Shown in pieces: positions 34,352 through 44,240 of a DNA stretch of 64,000 nt. A program made the position numbers and the translations under genes. The DNA comes from Cryphonectria parasitica EP155 (Eukaryota; Ascomycota; Sordariomycetes; Diaporthales; Cryphonectriaceae). The stretch is taken from NCBI RefSeq assembly GCF_011745365.1, contig NW_024468919.1:868001-932000 (forward strand), written 5' to 3'. Each line of letters begins with the position of its first letter. Within the stretch, counting starts at the first letter, position 1. The notes under the pieces were generated by a model. The model had not been told where the DNA came from and searched no databases. It saw nothing but the letters and a program-made list of their open reading frames with translations.

Positions 34352-34815
34352 TGTAATGAGTATTGCAGCAATCCGAAGATTTCTAAGTATATAAAGGGGT
34401 TTATGCTAATAAGAGCGGTATTAAAGTATCAAGTTCTTGAATACGGAACTGTACAAGTCCTAATAAGCGATGCAAGTATTCACTGCTTTTGGAGCTACTC
34501 AGTATATGAGACTGAATACTTAGATTGATAACTGAAGAGCTATATACGAGATTTATCTAATGGGAATGAACGTGTTCTTATATATCCAGCTCTTCAGTTC
34601 TGTTGGTAGTGCTGGTTGTTGGATTCCTTGGATCACCTGGGTGATTCAACTGATCCGGATTACTATGGATCAGCCACTGATCCATCCTGATCCTGTAACC
34701 CTAACCCTTGCTTATGTAAGCCTTAGTCCTTGAGATGTTGAATCCTTCCCTGTCTTTCCGGATAGTTGTTCCGGGTGTCCTGGCTAGTGACCTGCATGTT
34801 GAATGGGTCATAACA
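34352..34815 (-). repeat. Gypsy B LTR (5' LTR in element orientation)
   Basis: 464 bp, TGTAATGAGTATTGC... to ...GGGTCATAACA, immediately followed by the CGTAT duplication (34816-34820). It has the same length as the other copy and carries the telomere-like decamer at 34699-34708. Confidence 0.9.
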
Positions 34816-34820
34816 CGTAT

Positions 34821-35053
34821 GAAATATAGTTATTTCGAATACTGTATTCTGCTCTTTAGCTTTACTAATACCCCAGCTACATTCCAGGCATATATTAATA
34901 AAGCGCTAGCAAGCTTGATAAATGTGATCTGCATTGTTTATCTAAATGATATTCTGATCTATAGTAATAATGCTAAGCAGCATATAAGCTATATTCGAGA
35001 AGTCTTGAAGCAGCTACAGTAATGGAAGCTATATCTCAATCTGAGAAAGTGTA
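34821..35053 (+). pseudogene. Gypsy A RT, middle part after element B
   Basis: RT of element A resumes directly after the right CGTAT copy: YSYFEYCILLFSFTNTPATF, then the catalytic box IVYLNDILIYS at about 34930-34962. The expected Y-L-D-D has become Y-L-N-D by GAT to AAT. Reading then stops at the MITE (35062) inside the sequence WKLYLNLRKCKFN. Confidence 0.85.
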
Positions 35054-35061
35054 AGTTCAAT
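35054..35061. repeat. hAT MITE target-site duplication, left copy (AGTTCAAT)
   Basis: Perfect 8-bp duplication; second copy at 35537-35544. Eight bases is the signature of hAT transposases. Confidence 0.92.
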
Positions 35062-35536
35062 CAGCGTTCCACACAAGTCAAGCGGATTCAAGCCACTTGA
35101 CAAGTGAAGTTGACGGTTTGGCGATGGTCTTCAAGACAAAGCAAGCGGCCTTTTTGACCAAGCGGCTTGCAAGCGAACAAGCAAGTGGCCTCAGTCCTAT
35201 AGTGGGTCCTTATAGGCTCAGTTTACTCCACTTCTTTCTATTTTCTTTTAATTTTCTGGGTTTTTTTGGAAAGAAAAGTAAACCCTAACCCTGATAAGAT
35301 AAGATTAGAATTTTAGCTTATATAATTTAGCTTATATAATCATAACTTCCATAATTCAGGCTTATATAAGCTAGAAATATGACTCAATCTAGGCTAGATT
35401 AGGTAAGGTGCTTTTTTAATCAAGCGGACAAGCAAATCAAGTGGCGAAGTACTGCAAGATAAGCAAGCGGCCAAAATAGTTAGCAAGCCAAGTGGAGGGG
35501 TACCGCTTGCCTTGACTTGACTTGTGTGGAACGCTG
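35062..35536. mobile_element. Non-autonomous hAT MITE (475 bp)
   Basis: Terminal inverted repeats CAGCGTTCCACACAAGTCAAG at the left and its complement at the right, ending CTTGTGTGGAACGCTG. Multiple AAGCGGC/CAAGTGG subterminal motifs lie in both halves, and no transposase is present. It is flanked by the 8-bp duplication. It interrupts the RT of gypsy A, so it inserted after A. A truncated relative is at 3570-3790. The middle is AT-rich and carries a telomere-like CCCTAACCCT (35283-35292). Confidence 0.92.
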
Positions 35537-35544
35537 AGTTCAAT

Positions 35545-38066
35545 ATATAATAAATGAAATTTCTAAGCTTTATAATATTCTTAGAAGAAATCAATATGAA
35601 TAAGGGATGCATTGTAGCTATTGCATAATAGCTGCTTCTACATACTATCTGCAATATTCAGATATTTCTTGGATTTACTGAATTCTACTATCGATTTATA
35701 CAGAACTATTCCAAGATTGCTATACCATTAACTGATCTTTTGTAAAGCAGCAGTACAGGCATGATTGCGCTCTCGAACTGCATTCGAATAGCTTTCAAGA
35801 TCCTAATCATGCTCTTTATAACAGCTCTATTGCTATGCTACTACAATGCTGCATTACTAATAAGAGTTGAAATGAATGCTTCTGCTTTTGCTATAGAAGC
35901 TATGCTAGCTTAGCTGTTTCAAAGCTGCTAGCATTCAATTGCCTTTCATTCAAAGAAGCTCTCTTCAACAGAAATACAGTATAGCATAAAGAATATTGAG
36001 CTATTAGTTATTATAAATGCTGTATCAAACTAACAGCATTATTTATTATATCTATCTAAGCTTATACTTATCCTTACAAACCATCTCAACTTGCAGTACT
36101 GAGAAACTAAATAGAAGCTATCTGCTTGCTAGTTACGCTAGCTAAATGATCTCAGCATATATAATCTCATTATTCAGTACTGCTTTAGCAAGTTTAATCC
36201 AGCTGATGAATTATTCAGACAGCTAGATTACTAGAGAGAAGAGGGAGCTGAGCAGAAGCTGCAAAGCCTTAGCAATTTCATTATAATAAAGAATCTGGAG
36301 AATCAGAGAGAACCTTGTATTAGTTGTATTCAAAGAGTGAGAGTGAAGCAAGCAGCAGATCTGAGTATCTTCTGTTTTCGAGTATGCGCTCTTTGCTATT
36401 CGAGCAAGAGCATGGAGTTTGAGCAGATAGCAAATCTGAGTATTTCCTGTTTTCGAGAGTGCGCTCTTCGCTATTCGAGCGAGAGCGCAGAGTTGAAGCG
36501 AAGTATTCGCTTAGTAACTAATATTGCTTGGGTATTGGATTGCGAACTAACTATTCTTCTGCGCTTAGCAGTAGAGCGAAGTGTAGTAATAGTGCTGAAG
36601 CAGCTTGCAGAGCTAATGAGAGCGCATTTGCTATGATTGCAATAAGAAGATGTTTTTGTTCAGATAAAAGCTTAGCGCAAGAGGCGAATATGCAGCTCTA
36701 TAGCTAATATGAAGCTATAGCAAGTTATTAAGAGCTTGCTATGCTTTAGAGAATGTGTATTTATGCTAAACTATCTATCAACTTATAAGAAGCTTTTGGA
36801 AGTATATTATAATGATTCAATAGCTAGCTATTTTAGTATAGCTAAGTTTACTAAGATGATTTCTCATTACTATTATTAAGATGTATTAGCTAAGAATATG
36901 AAGAAGCATATTAATATGTATGCAGTATACTAGCGAATAAAAACGAGAAAACAATGCTTATACAGCCTGCTCAGTTTCTTACTACTAGCAACTCGCTTAT
37001 AAGCTAAGATATTAATGAACTTTATTACTAATCTGCTTGAATTCATTAGTTTCTACAATAAGGCTTATAATGCTATTCTAGTAATTATTAATAGATACTC
37101 GAAGTATGCTCTATATATTCCAATAATAATATAGCTTATAAGTAGCAGCTTAGCAGATATCATACTATAGTATATATATCAGTTCTATAGCATTTCTGAG
37201 AGTATTATATTAAATAGAAGGAGCTTCTTTATAAGCTACTTCTGAATTAATTTCTGCTTTCATCTGGAGATTAAGCAGCGCTTAAGTACTGCATTTTATC
37301 TTCAAATAGATGAATAGATTAAGCAGCAGAATTAGAATCTCGAATAATACCTCTATACTTATTGCAGCCTTTCTTAAGCAGATTGAGTGCAGCATCTATC
37401 CCTTATACAAGCAGCATATAACAGCGCAAACTATAGCAGAACAGGATTATTATCTGCTATATTGCTCTACGGATTCTAACTAATAAAATCAATAGATATT
37501 AATATACAGCATTCAAGCTACATTCCTAAGATCTCAGAGCAGCTCAAAAACCTTGCTAAAGCTTATAAAGAGGCTTAGGAAAGCTTCAATTATGCAAGAT
37601 AAGTATATACTAAGTAGTATAACAAATGCTATACTAATAAAAGATTCTCTCTTAGCAATCTCATTCTCGTTTCAGCTAAGCATTTATGCTAAAAAAGCAT
37701 TAATAATAAACTAGCAAATAAATATCTTAGCTTTTTTCAAATGCTGGAGATTGTAGAAGTATATAAACTAGCATATAAGCTCGAATTGCTAGCAAAATAT
37801 AAGATTTATAATATCTTTCTAATTATAGCTCTGAAGAATTTTAATAAACGAGATAGAGAAGAGCTTGAAGCGCATTCTAATATCAATCTTAAGAAAGAGG
37901 TGCATTAGAAGATGGAAGCTATTCTAGTATACTGAGAGCTATTTAGGAACTGCTAATTCCTTATATATTGAAAGAGATATAGCAGCAATAAGAATTTATG
38001 AGAACTATAAGCATTTATTAACAATGGATTATTAATCAAAGAATACAAAGTACAATTAAAGCAGTA
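35545..38066 (+). pseudogene. Gypsy A RT end, RNase H, integrase and chromodomain
   Basis: After the MITE, RT continues in decayed form. RNase H motifs lie at about 35990-36240 (ILTNHLNLQY, expected T-D-H-x-N-L; LNDLSIYNLIIQY). Integrase follows at about 36950-37700 with very many stops. A better-preserved integrase C-terminal part is at 37741-37905 (YKLAYKLELLAKYKIYN, REELEAHSNINLK), and a chromodomain remnant runs to about 38066 (FINNGLLIKEY). RIP-like A/T enrichment is extreme here. Confidence 0.75.
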
Positions 38067-38226
38067 ATAATGCAGTGCAGAAGCTGCTTAGTTTTTGATT
38101 GGAAAACTAAAAATTCTTATATAGCTCATCTACTCAGAAAGTTAGCAATGCCCCTGCATTATAGCAATCAGTGCTAGTTATTTCCCATGCTGTAAAAGCG
38201 CGCTTACTTATCCAGGGTTTTTAAAG

Positions 38227-39158
38227 AGGTTACTCTTCCTCTTCAGGAGCTGCTTCAGAAGGCTTGCAAGCTGCCTCAGCTAGCATCTCCAGAGCGCTAA
38301 TACTGCACTGAAGCAGCAACATCAACTCTCCGCTCATAACAGAGGCAGGAAATGCGCTAACTACCGGTGCAGGAGCAGCGTTTATAGAGCGCACCAGCTG
38401 GAGGATATCCTGCAAGTTCTTATTAGTCAGCTTCCGATTAAAAGAGCAGATATTGTTCAGAGCTAAATCTGCTTTGTAAGAAAGCTATAATGGCTTGTAA
38501 GCAGCGCGAAAGATAAGAGGGAGCAGGGGTAATACTATTTATGAGCTGGCAGGAGTAATTGCTGCAAGCATACTGAAAACAATGAGCACCGGAGCCTATA
38601 ATGAATCAATATGAGGATTTGTAAGGCAAGGAAACTAGCGCATCTAACTGATTCCGATACTGAATCTCAAGCTTCTGAATGCAGCAATGCATGCATTCCT
38701 GGCACTAGCCAGCGGGGGAATGTACTGTATCCGGTTTCTCAGGGATCTTCTTCCTCTTAATAGCTTAGCAATGTTAGCGCAGCGCTGTATATATGATATA
38801 TATGAGTACTTATGAAAGCTGTGAGAGTGATGGGAGGCGGGGCTTCTGGGGCAGGAGTCTCGGAAGACTTGAGGGGGGGCGAGAGAGAGAGCGAGAGCGA
38901 GGGAGAGGCTCTCTTGCGCTTCTTGCTGGCGGGGGTCTTGCAGCCATCACGCTGACCGCTGCAGCGGCTACGAGAGGGAGAGGATGCGGGAGCAGCAGGA
39001 GCACCCGAGAGCAGAGGGTGGCGAGAAGGGGGCACTGCGTTAACAGCGCCGGAGGAGGCATTGCCAGCCTCCGAGGCCTCAGGGGCAGTCTGACTCTCAG
39101 AGACCTCAGGGGCCAGTATAGCCTTTCCAGATGCATTGATAGCAGTAAAAGAAGACAT
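38227..39158 (-). pseudogene. Convergent ORF in gypsy A: low-complexity/Cys-containing protein, decayed
   Basis: Opposite to gag-pol, between chromodomain and 3' LTR. Minus-strand ATG at 39158-39156 opens MSSFTAINASGKAILAPEVS. An Ala/Ser/Pro-rich stretch follows with a possible nuclear signal (KKRKR, about 38925) and then a run of SLSLSLSPP. After about 38760 the frame changes. A cysteine-bearing segment (CQECMHCC, about 38690) and an Ala/Leu-rich end (LQDILQLVRSINAAPAPV ... PEEEE, stop at about 38230) continue on the same strand. The plus-strand ORF at 38793-39167 is its shadow. The position parallels the intact ORF of element B. Function unknown. Confidence 0.5.
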
Positions 39159-39652
39159 CTGCAATGAATCAGCTTCTATGCAATGCTTCAGAGAGTAGAG
39201 ATATACGTATCATACTGTTGCTGCTATTGTTATTGTTATTGCTGCTGCTGCTGCTGTAATAGCTGAGAAAAGGGAAAAACAGAAAGAGAGGGGGGTTTAG
39301 GCATGAGAGCGAAATAAGGAACAATAGTGCTCTACTAGCGCATGCACCCCAGGCAACCCTGTTATCTAGCTCTAGAAGCTATTCCGAGATTGCAGTAGCA
39401 TGAACAACTATGCTAAGCTGCGCAGTCTTCGTAATCATGCTGCATCTGCGCTGCGCTAGCGCTGGGGCAACCTTCACGACATTACATGACTTATCAGCGG
39501 AGGGAAACTTGGCTCTCTAGAGCGGGGCATCTCGATAACAAGAACTAACTGATGAGAGGACTATTAACAAGTATGAAGGGATCTGTGGGTCTGTATGAGA
39601 GCAGCTCGGGCGCGTAGTTCCTGGGGATAGGAACCTGGAAGAGGGAGGATTC

Positions 39653-39962
39653 TGTTAGGGCTTGTATGCGCACAAAGGAAATAGGTAGCTCTTGCAACCC
39701 CTGGTGGCGGTCCAGGGCTGCTGCGAGAGCTTCGCTCTGAAGCAGCGCTCTCATACAATGCTGCATAGCCATCAGGCTATTGTTATCCCATCTAGTCCAG
39801 GCCAATTGTGTACATAAGGGAAAGGGGAACAACAGATCCAGCAGCGAAAAAGAGGAGGAGGGAGATAGGTTCAGTAGTCCCTTTGAATGGAAGCATCAAC
39901 AGAGCGGCTTGGGAGCAGCTCACACCCCTTCACCTCACTTGTGTGCCCTTTTTACCCTGACA
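39653..39962 (+). repeat. Gypsy A right (3') LTR
   Basis: 310 bp, TGTTAGGGCTTG... to ...TTTTTACCCTGACA, followed by CTGCA (39963-39967). It differs from the left LTR mostly by C to T and G to A changes in its first half. A purine-rich tract (GGAAGAGGGAGGAT) precedes it. Confidence 0.9.
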
Positions 39963-39967
39963 CTGCA

Positions 39968-41965
39968 GCGCAAGAGTATAAGCCTGATCAGGCTTTAATC
40001 AGACATTGTTAAATAAGGAATGAGATCTATGAATCTCAATCCATATAGCGTTCAGACAGAGCATAGAAACCAATTGATAAAGCTTGCCAATATTAAGAGT
40101 TATTCGCTACAGCCTTTGTAACAAGCTAAATAGCTCTAATAAATCTTATAGCTACCTTTTTGCTTGATTAGCTAAAGGAAGCAATCAGAATATGGAATAA
40201 GCGTTTTCAGATTATATACAGTATGGTTGCAGCTGCTATACTTGAAGCAAACTCTATATGCAGAGAAGCTTTGCACTTGCAGCAAAAGCACTTTGATGCT
40301 CTTTAGCAAGTTATAGAGCTAGCAACAGCTGAAAAGAAGCATCATAAATAACTACTACTCAAACTTGGAATCTGGAAAGAAGCATGAAACAGTTCTTTCT
40401 ATACTAAGTAGTAGAAAGCAATGCAATTAGAAATCCAGAGACTGGTTAACAAAAGGGTATAGCAGACTCTTGAGCATAGAAAAGCTAAAGAGAAGCTACT
40501 GCTATTCAAATGAATATATAGATACAAACTTGATAAGAATAATTACTTAATCTCATTCAAAGCTCGAATCTATATGCAAGAAGATTTGCAAAAAGCAAGC
40601 AATCTTCAAGATATGTATACAGCAATGCTAGCTGCATGCTTCTTTTGCATACTTATAGCTATAGCAGCATATTTTAATCTAGAGATTAACTAGATGAATA
40701 TTATCAGAGCATTTCTGAATACTAGCAGGAAAAGCTAGGAAAGTATTTTCTGTAAGCTGCTTAATGGATTTAAGGAAGAAGAGAAAATTATGCTTCTGGA
40801 AAAGGCACTATACAGTCTGAGGAACTTGCTAGTACTCTGGTACAGGCACTTCTGCTCAACTCTGCGAAATCTCAGCTTTACATCCTCAACTGAAGAGCTC
40901 TGTATATTTATTAACAAAGCAAATAAGCTGATTATTCTATTCTATGTAGATAATATTCTGCTATTCTATCCGCAGAATCAGATATTAAAGATATGCAGAG
41001 TAAAGAAAGGGATCTTCGAAATATATAAGATAAAGAATCAGAGAGCAGCGGAATAGTTCTTAAGAGTTCGAATCATCAGAGATAAAGCTAACTGTATAAT
41101 TAGTCTGATTTATAATGTATACATTGAGAAAATAGCTAACAAGTTTAGCCTTGCAGCTAATATAGCTTTAATACTTCCAATGCTTCTAAATCTTGAAAAG
41201 CTTATTAAATGAAAAGAAGAAGCATTAAAAGATTAAATCAAGAAGTACTAGGAGAAGATTGAATCGATTCTGTATACTGCTATTATGATAAGATCAGATA
41301 TAGCTTTTGCATGCACTCTTCTCTTCAGATTTTTGATAAATCCAGGATTAAAGCATCTGGAATAAGCAAACAGAGTAATCTGTTACCTGTATGGAACGAG
41401 ATTTCTAGCAATTCAGTATAGAGAAAGCTACTCTAAGGCTTAAGCTCTGCTAATTGCTAAAGATACTTCCTTTGCTAACGATGCAGAGAACCGAAAATCC
41501 TTACAAGAATATATCTTCAGCTTATTTAGAGATTCTATATAATAGAAAGTAATAAAGCAAAGCCTAGTAATCATCTCAATTACAGAGGCTGAACTATACG
41601 CTCTCTTAGCTACAGCTAAGGAAACGATCGCCTTATAACGCTTCTTTCAAAATCTTATCTTAAATCTTAGCAAGCTCTGAAATATCTTCTGTAATAATTA
41701 ACAAGCTATACAGCTGATAGTTATAAAGCATGAAAGAATAAATACAAAGCTTTGCTATATAAATATATACTAAATGTAGCTCAAGTAGGAGTTTCAAAAG
41801 AGCAAATTCCAGATCTCATATATGCTAATACAGAGCATACTAGCTAATAAACTGACTAAGAATCTCAATTGAGCGCAATTCGAATACTTTAGAGTGCTTT
41901 TCAATCTTCAGAATATTAGCTATGCTTTGAATTAGAGAACTAAGAAGAAATCTAAAGAAATATAA
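39968..41965 (+). pseudogene. Copia pol 3' part (RT and RNase H), decayed
   Basis: Copia coding resumes after the second CTGCA. RT is at about 40380-41100: AYFNLEINxMNIIRAFLNTS near 40680, LLEKALYSLRNLLVLWYRHF, and the catalytic box LFYVDNILLFY at about 40936 (expected Y-V-D-D). RNase H is at about 41460-41960 (DTSFANDAENRKSLQEYIF, then SITEAELYALLATAKETIAL). The matching of integrase upstream of the gypsy insertion with RT downstream confirms that this is a single copia element. Numerous TAG/TAA codons; inactive. Confidence 0.82.
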
Positions 41966-42129
41966 ATAAGTAATTCGATCTTATATTAGCTTCTTTTAAA
42001 TGCTTTTAATTACTGAATTTCATTTATTAAAATTAAAAACAAGAGCTTATAGCTTAGAAATATTATTCAGAAATATGCAAACTAAGCATACAGTTTTTAT
42101 CAAATAATGAACCAAAGAACTTAACTACA

Positions 42130-43725
42130 AAAAAATCCAATCATCTACTAAAGCTTAGAGCATATCTAAGCTTAAACAGAGCTTACTTCTTAAGTAGAGA
42201 GTAAAGAGTAGCTAGCACTGTTTTAATATCAGCTTTAGCTTTCTTATGCTTCAGATGCTATTTACAGTAAGATTCAACAGAATAATTATCAATAGAGCGC
42301 AAGACAGATTGAATAGCAGCTTGTTTTCCCTTCTTCTTAGCTAAAATTACAGCCTTCCTCTTCTTAGCAGAGCATAAAACTGCTTCCTTATGATTAGCCT
42401 TCTGCTCAGCAAGAAGCATATTATGCTCTTTCATGAGCGCCTCAATCTGCTTCTGCAGCTTATTAACCTCCGAGAACTTGCCTGCTTCAAAATGCTCAAG
42501 AGCAGCTTTCTAAGCCTATACAGCATGCTTGGATCGGATTTCCAGAGGAGCAAGATTGAGAGTGGAGTTTTCCTTCTTTACTCCAGCGCGCATTCTTTTT
42601 TTTGAGAGCATAGGAGCATCCATCTTCTCAGCAGAAGTAAATGTATGCTTAGCTATATAAAGCTTATTTACAAAAGGCATAAGGTAGAAAGGAACTGGAA
42701 TATACTTGTAATTCTTCAAATACTGAGCATAGTAAGCAGCAGATAAGTTCTTCTGATTATAATAGAAACTATTAGAGCTGCTTGCAGCTAGACTCTTGAT
42801 ATAGCTAATGTATGGAATATTGCGAATAGCACTTCAGAAAGCATTATCTTAGCTCTTTGAGGAATCTGCAGCAGGAGTACTGGAAGGAATAGCTACTGGA
42901 AAAGTCTTTTTGGCTTGCAACCAAGGAGTTCTCAACTTAGCAGCGTCTCCAGCAGCCACATTGAAGCGCTTCTGCTGAAGCTTCTGCATTAATGCATCCT
43001 AGGATCTCAAACAAGCTATACTCTGCTCGGTAACAAGCCTTGTTGCAACTGGCTCAGAATTTGAAAAGCTACTGAAAGCCTGAAAAAGGGTTAGCTAGGT
43101 AAACATTGGAAGAAAAAGCAGTGCGAATCTACAGTCTTGAGCGCCTCCTAAAGAAGTATAGAGCTGTTTTCATCATTATTGTTATTATCATTGATAAACA
43201 AGCTAGAAATCTCTATAGAACTAGCATTAGAGCGCTTGGAAAGACTAATACTAATTGAATCGGAGATATTATCAACTGAAGAATGCAAAATCAGAGTATT
43301 AGCACAAGCAGCAGACGATTCGACTGAAGCTTAAGAACTTGAAGCAGGCAGGCCAGACTGCCATCCCTGGAAACAAGAACAATCAGTTCAGCTTATATCA
43401 ATTCCTAAGCAGCTTTTTCTATACTCATATCAGAAAGAGAATGCTAACTAGCAGTTGGAATCAAGACAGGCTGAACAGAGCTTGCACTCTTCTCTATAGC
43501 TATCGAGAAACTACTATGCAACTCAGATATACTAGCAGAGGAGCTAGGATTTGCATTCAAGGAATCCTCATCAGTCTTTACATCGGGAGAAGAACTAGAA
43601 GAGGCTATATAGATCTTGCTCTCAGCAGAGTTGCTATTATTGGAAATAGCTATACTGAGCTCGCTGAGAGGAATAGAAACGTTAGACTCGCCTAACGAGA
43701 AATCTGGAGTAACTAGAAGAGGCAT
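42130..43725 (-). pseudogene. Convergent ORF in copia: Ser-rich N-terminus plus coiled-coil/basic C-terminus, decayed
   Basis: Lies between RNase H and the 3' LTR, opposite to gag-pol. Minus-strand segments in order: a Ser/Asn-rich N-terminal frame 43725-43444 (PLLVTPDFSLGESNVSIPLS); decayed middle; KKRMRAGVKKENSTLNLAPL with flanks (42719-42516); and, after two stops, ALEHFEAGKFSEVNKLQKQI with a following Lys-rich coiled coil (KKRKAVILAKKKGKQAAI, about 42340). The design (disordered, then basic coiled coil) recalls the other two convergent ORFs, though no cysteine cluster is visible. Several CAG to TAG type stops. Confidence 0.5.
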
Positions 43726-43906
43726 ATTAACGTGCAGAAGCTTTCAAAAACCTTGAAAATAGATGGAAAAAGAGCTAGTTGAAAAAGAAAGAGAACTGGA
43801 AGGAGGCAAAGCAACTGTAAAACGCGCCCACATAAGCTTAAACGCATCTGCAGGGACCCTACAAAAGACTCACTTTTCTGGCACATCTGATCAGTCAGAT
43901 GGGGGG

Positions 43907-44075
43907 TGTATGAAAAATGAGGCATATTTAATCCTAACTCTCTGTTTTGGTCTCCTCATAAACCATCTCAGAGCCTGGTTTAGTTACTTAGAAGATCTTC
44001 CTTTTGTATTAGATAGATTCAATCTCAATACTCATTCAGCCACTTCCACGTGCTCAGCTCATACGTTTCTCCTTA
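43907..44075 (+). repeat. Copia right (3') LTR
   Basis: About 169 bp, TGTATGAAAAATGAGGCATA... to ...TCTCCTTA, preceded by a G-run purine tract (ATGGGGGG) and followed by GTTAT (44076-44080). Confidence 0.85.
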
Positions 44076-44080
44076 GTTAT

Positions 44081-44240
44081 TGCTCTTGCAATAGTTGTAC
44101 TTTTCCTGTTATTGTTCCCCGCAGCTGTGGCATAGCAGTGCTTGAGTGGCGCAGCGCCTACTCTCTGATAAAGCCTTGAATACGGGTTTCAAAGTTGCTA
44201 TCTGACCGAATATGCTACATCGGAGCGGCAGATTTCTGTA
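44081..44240 (-). pseudogene. 5' part of the Cys-containing gene split by copia
   Basis: Minus-strand frame LRCSIFGQIATLKPVFKALS, then RRCATQALLCHSCGEQ, one TAA (44109-44111) and QEKYNYCKS, ending in the duplicated target at 44076-44080. The frame continues without shift in 20831-21087. The 5' limit is not established; the minus ORF 44578-44198 is in another frame. Cysteines in C-x2-C arrangement (CHSC) precede further cysteines on the other side of the insertion. Confidence 0.5.

Larger units (their letters stand above)
27359..34815 (-). mobile_element. Ty3/gypsy (chromovirus-type) LTR retrotransposon B, nested in A, opposite strand
   Basis: 7457 bp with two 464-bp LTRs (27359-27822 and 34352-34815) and CGTAT duplications. 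gag-pol is read on the minus strand from about 34300 to 28590. A convergent ORF on + occupies 27915-28561. The order gag, protease, RT, RNase H, integrase, chromodomain identifies a chromovirus-type element different from A (unrelated LTR). Equal LTR length and a clean TSD show a single complete insertion. Transitions in both LTRs and many stops show later RIP-like decay. Confidence 0.92.
24721..39962 (+). mobile_element. Ty3/gypsy (chromovirus-type) LTR retrotransposon A, with nested insertions
   Basis: Bounded by 310-bp LTRs (24721-25030 and 39653-39962) and CTGCA duplications, inserted in the copia element. About 7.3 kb remain after removing element B (27359-34815) and the MITE (35062-35536). 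Order: LTR, gag with zinc knuckles, protease, RT, RNase H, integrase, chromodomain, antisense ORF, purine-rich tract (near 39640), LTR. RT before integrase plus a chromodomain identifies a chromovirus. It is heavily mutated and inactive. A related solo LTR lies at 59205-59509. Confidence 0.92.
21088..44075 (+). mobile_element. Ty1/copia LTR retrotransposon, interrupted by nested elements
   Basis: Outer element of the nest. It is bounded by 167/169-bp LTRs (21088-21254 and 43907-44075) and by 5-bp GTTAT duplications. Removing the 15.2-kb gypsy insertion leaves about 7.7 kb. Order: LTR, PBS, gag, GAG-pre-integrase, integrase, (insertion), reverse transcriptase, RNase H, antisense ORF, polypurine tract, LTR. 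Integrase before RT defines copia. The coding region is dense with stops, so the copy is dead. It would have replicated through an RNA intermediate in cytoplasmic virus-like particles. It landed in a minus-strand host gene. Confidence 0.9.

Noticed and set aside
38793..39167. 124-codon plus-strand ORF with Arg/Glu dipeptide run
   Set aside because: Shadow of the SLSLSLS/Ala-Pro-rich convergent ORF on the minus strand; no homology features.
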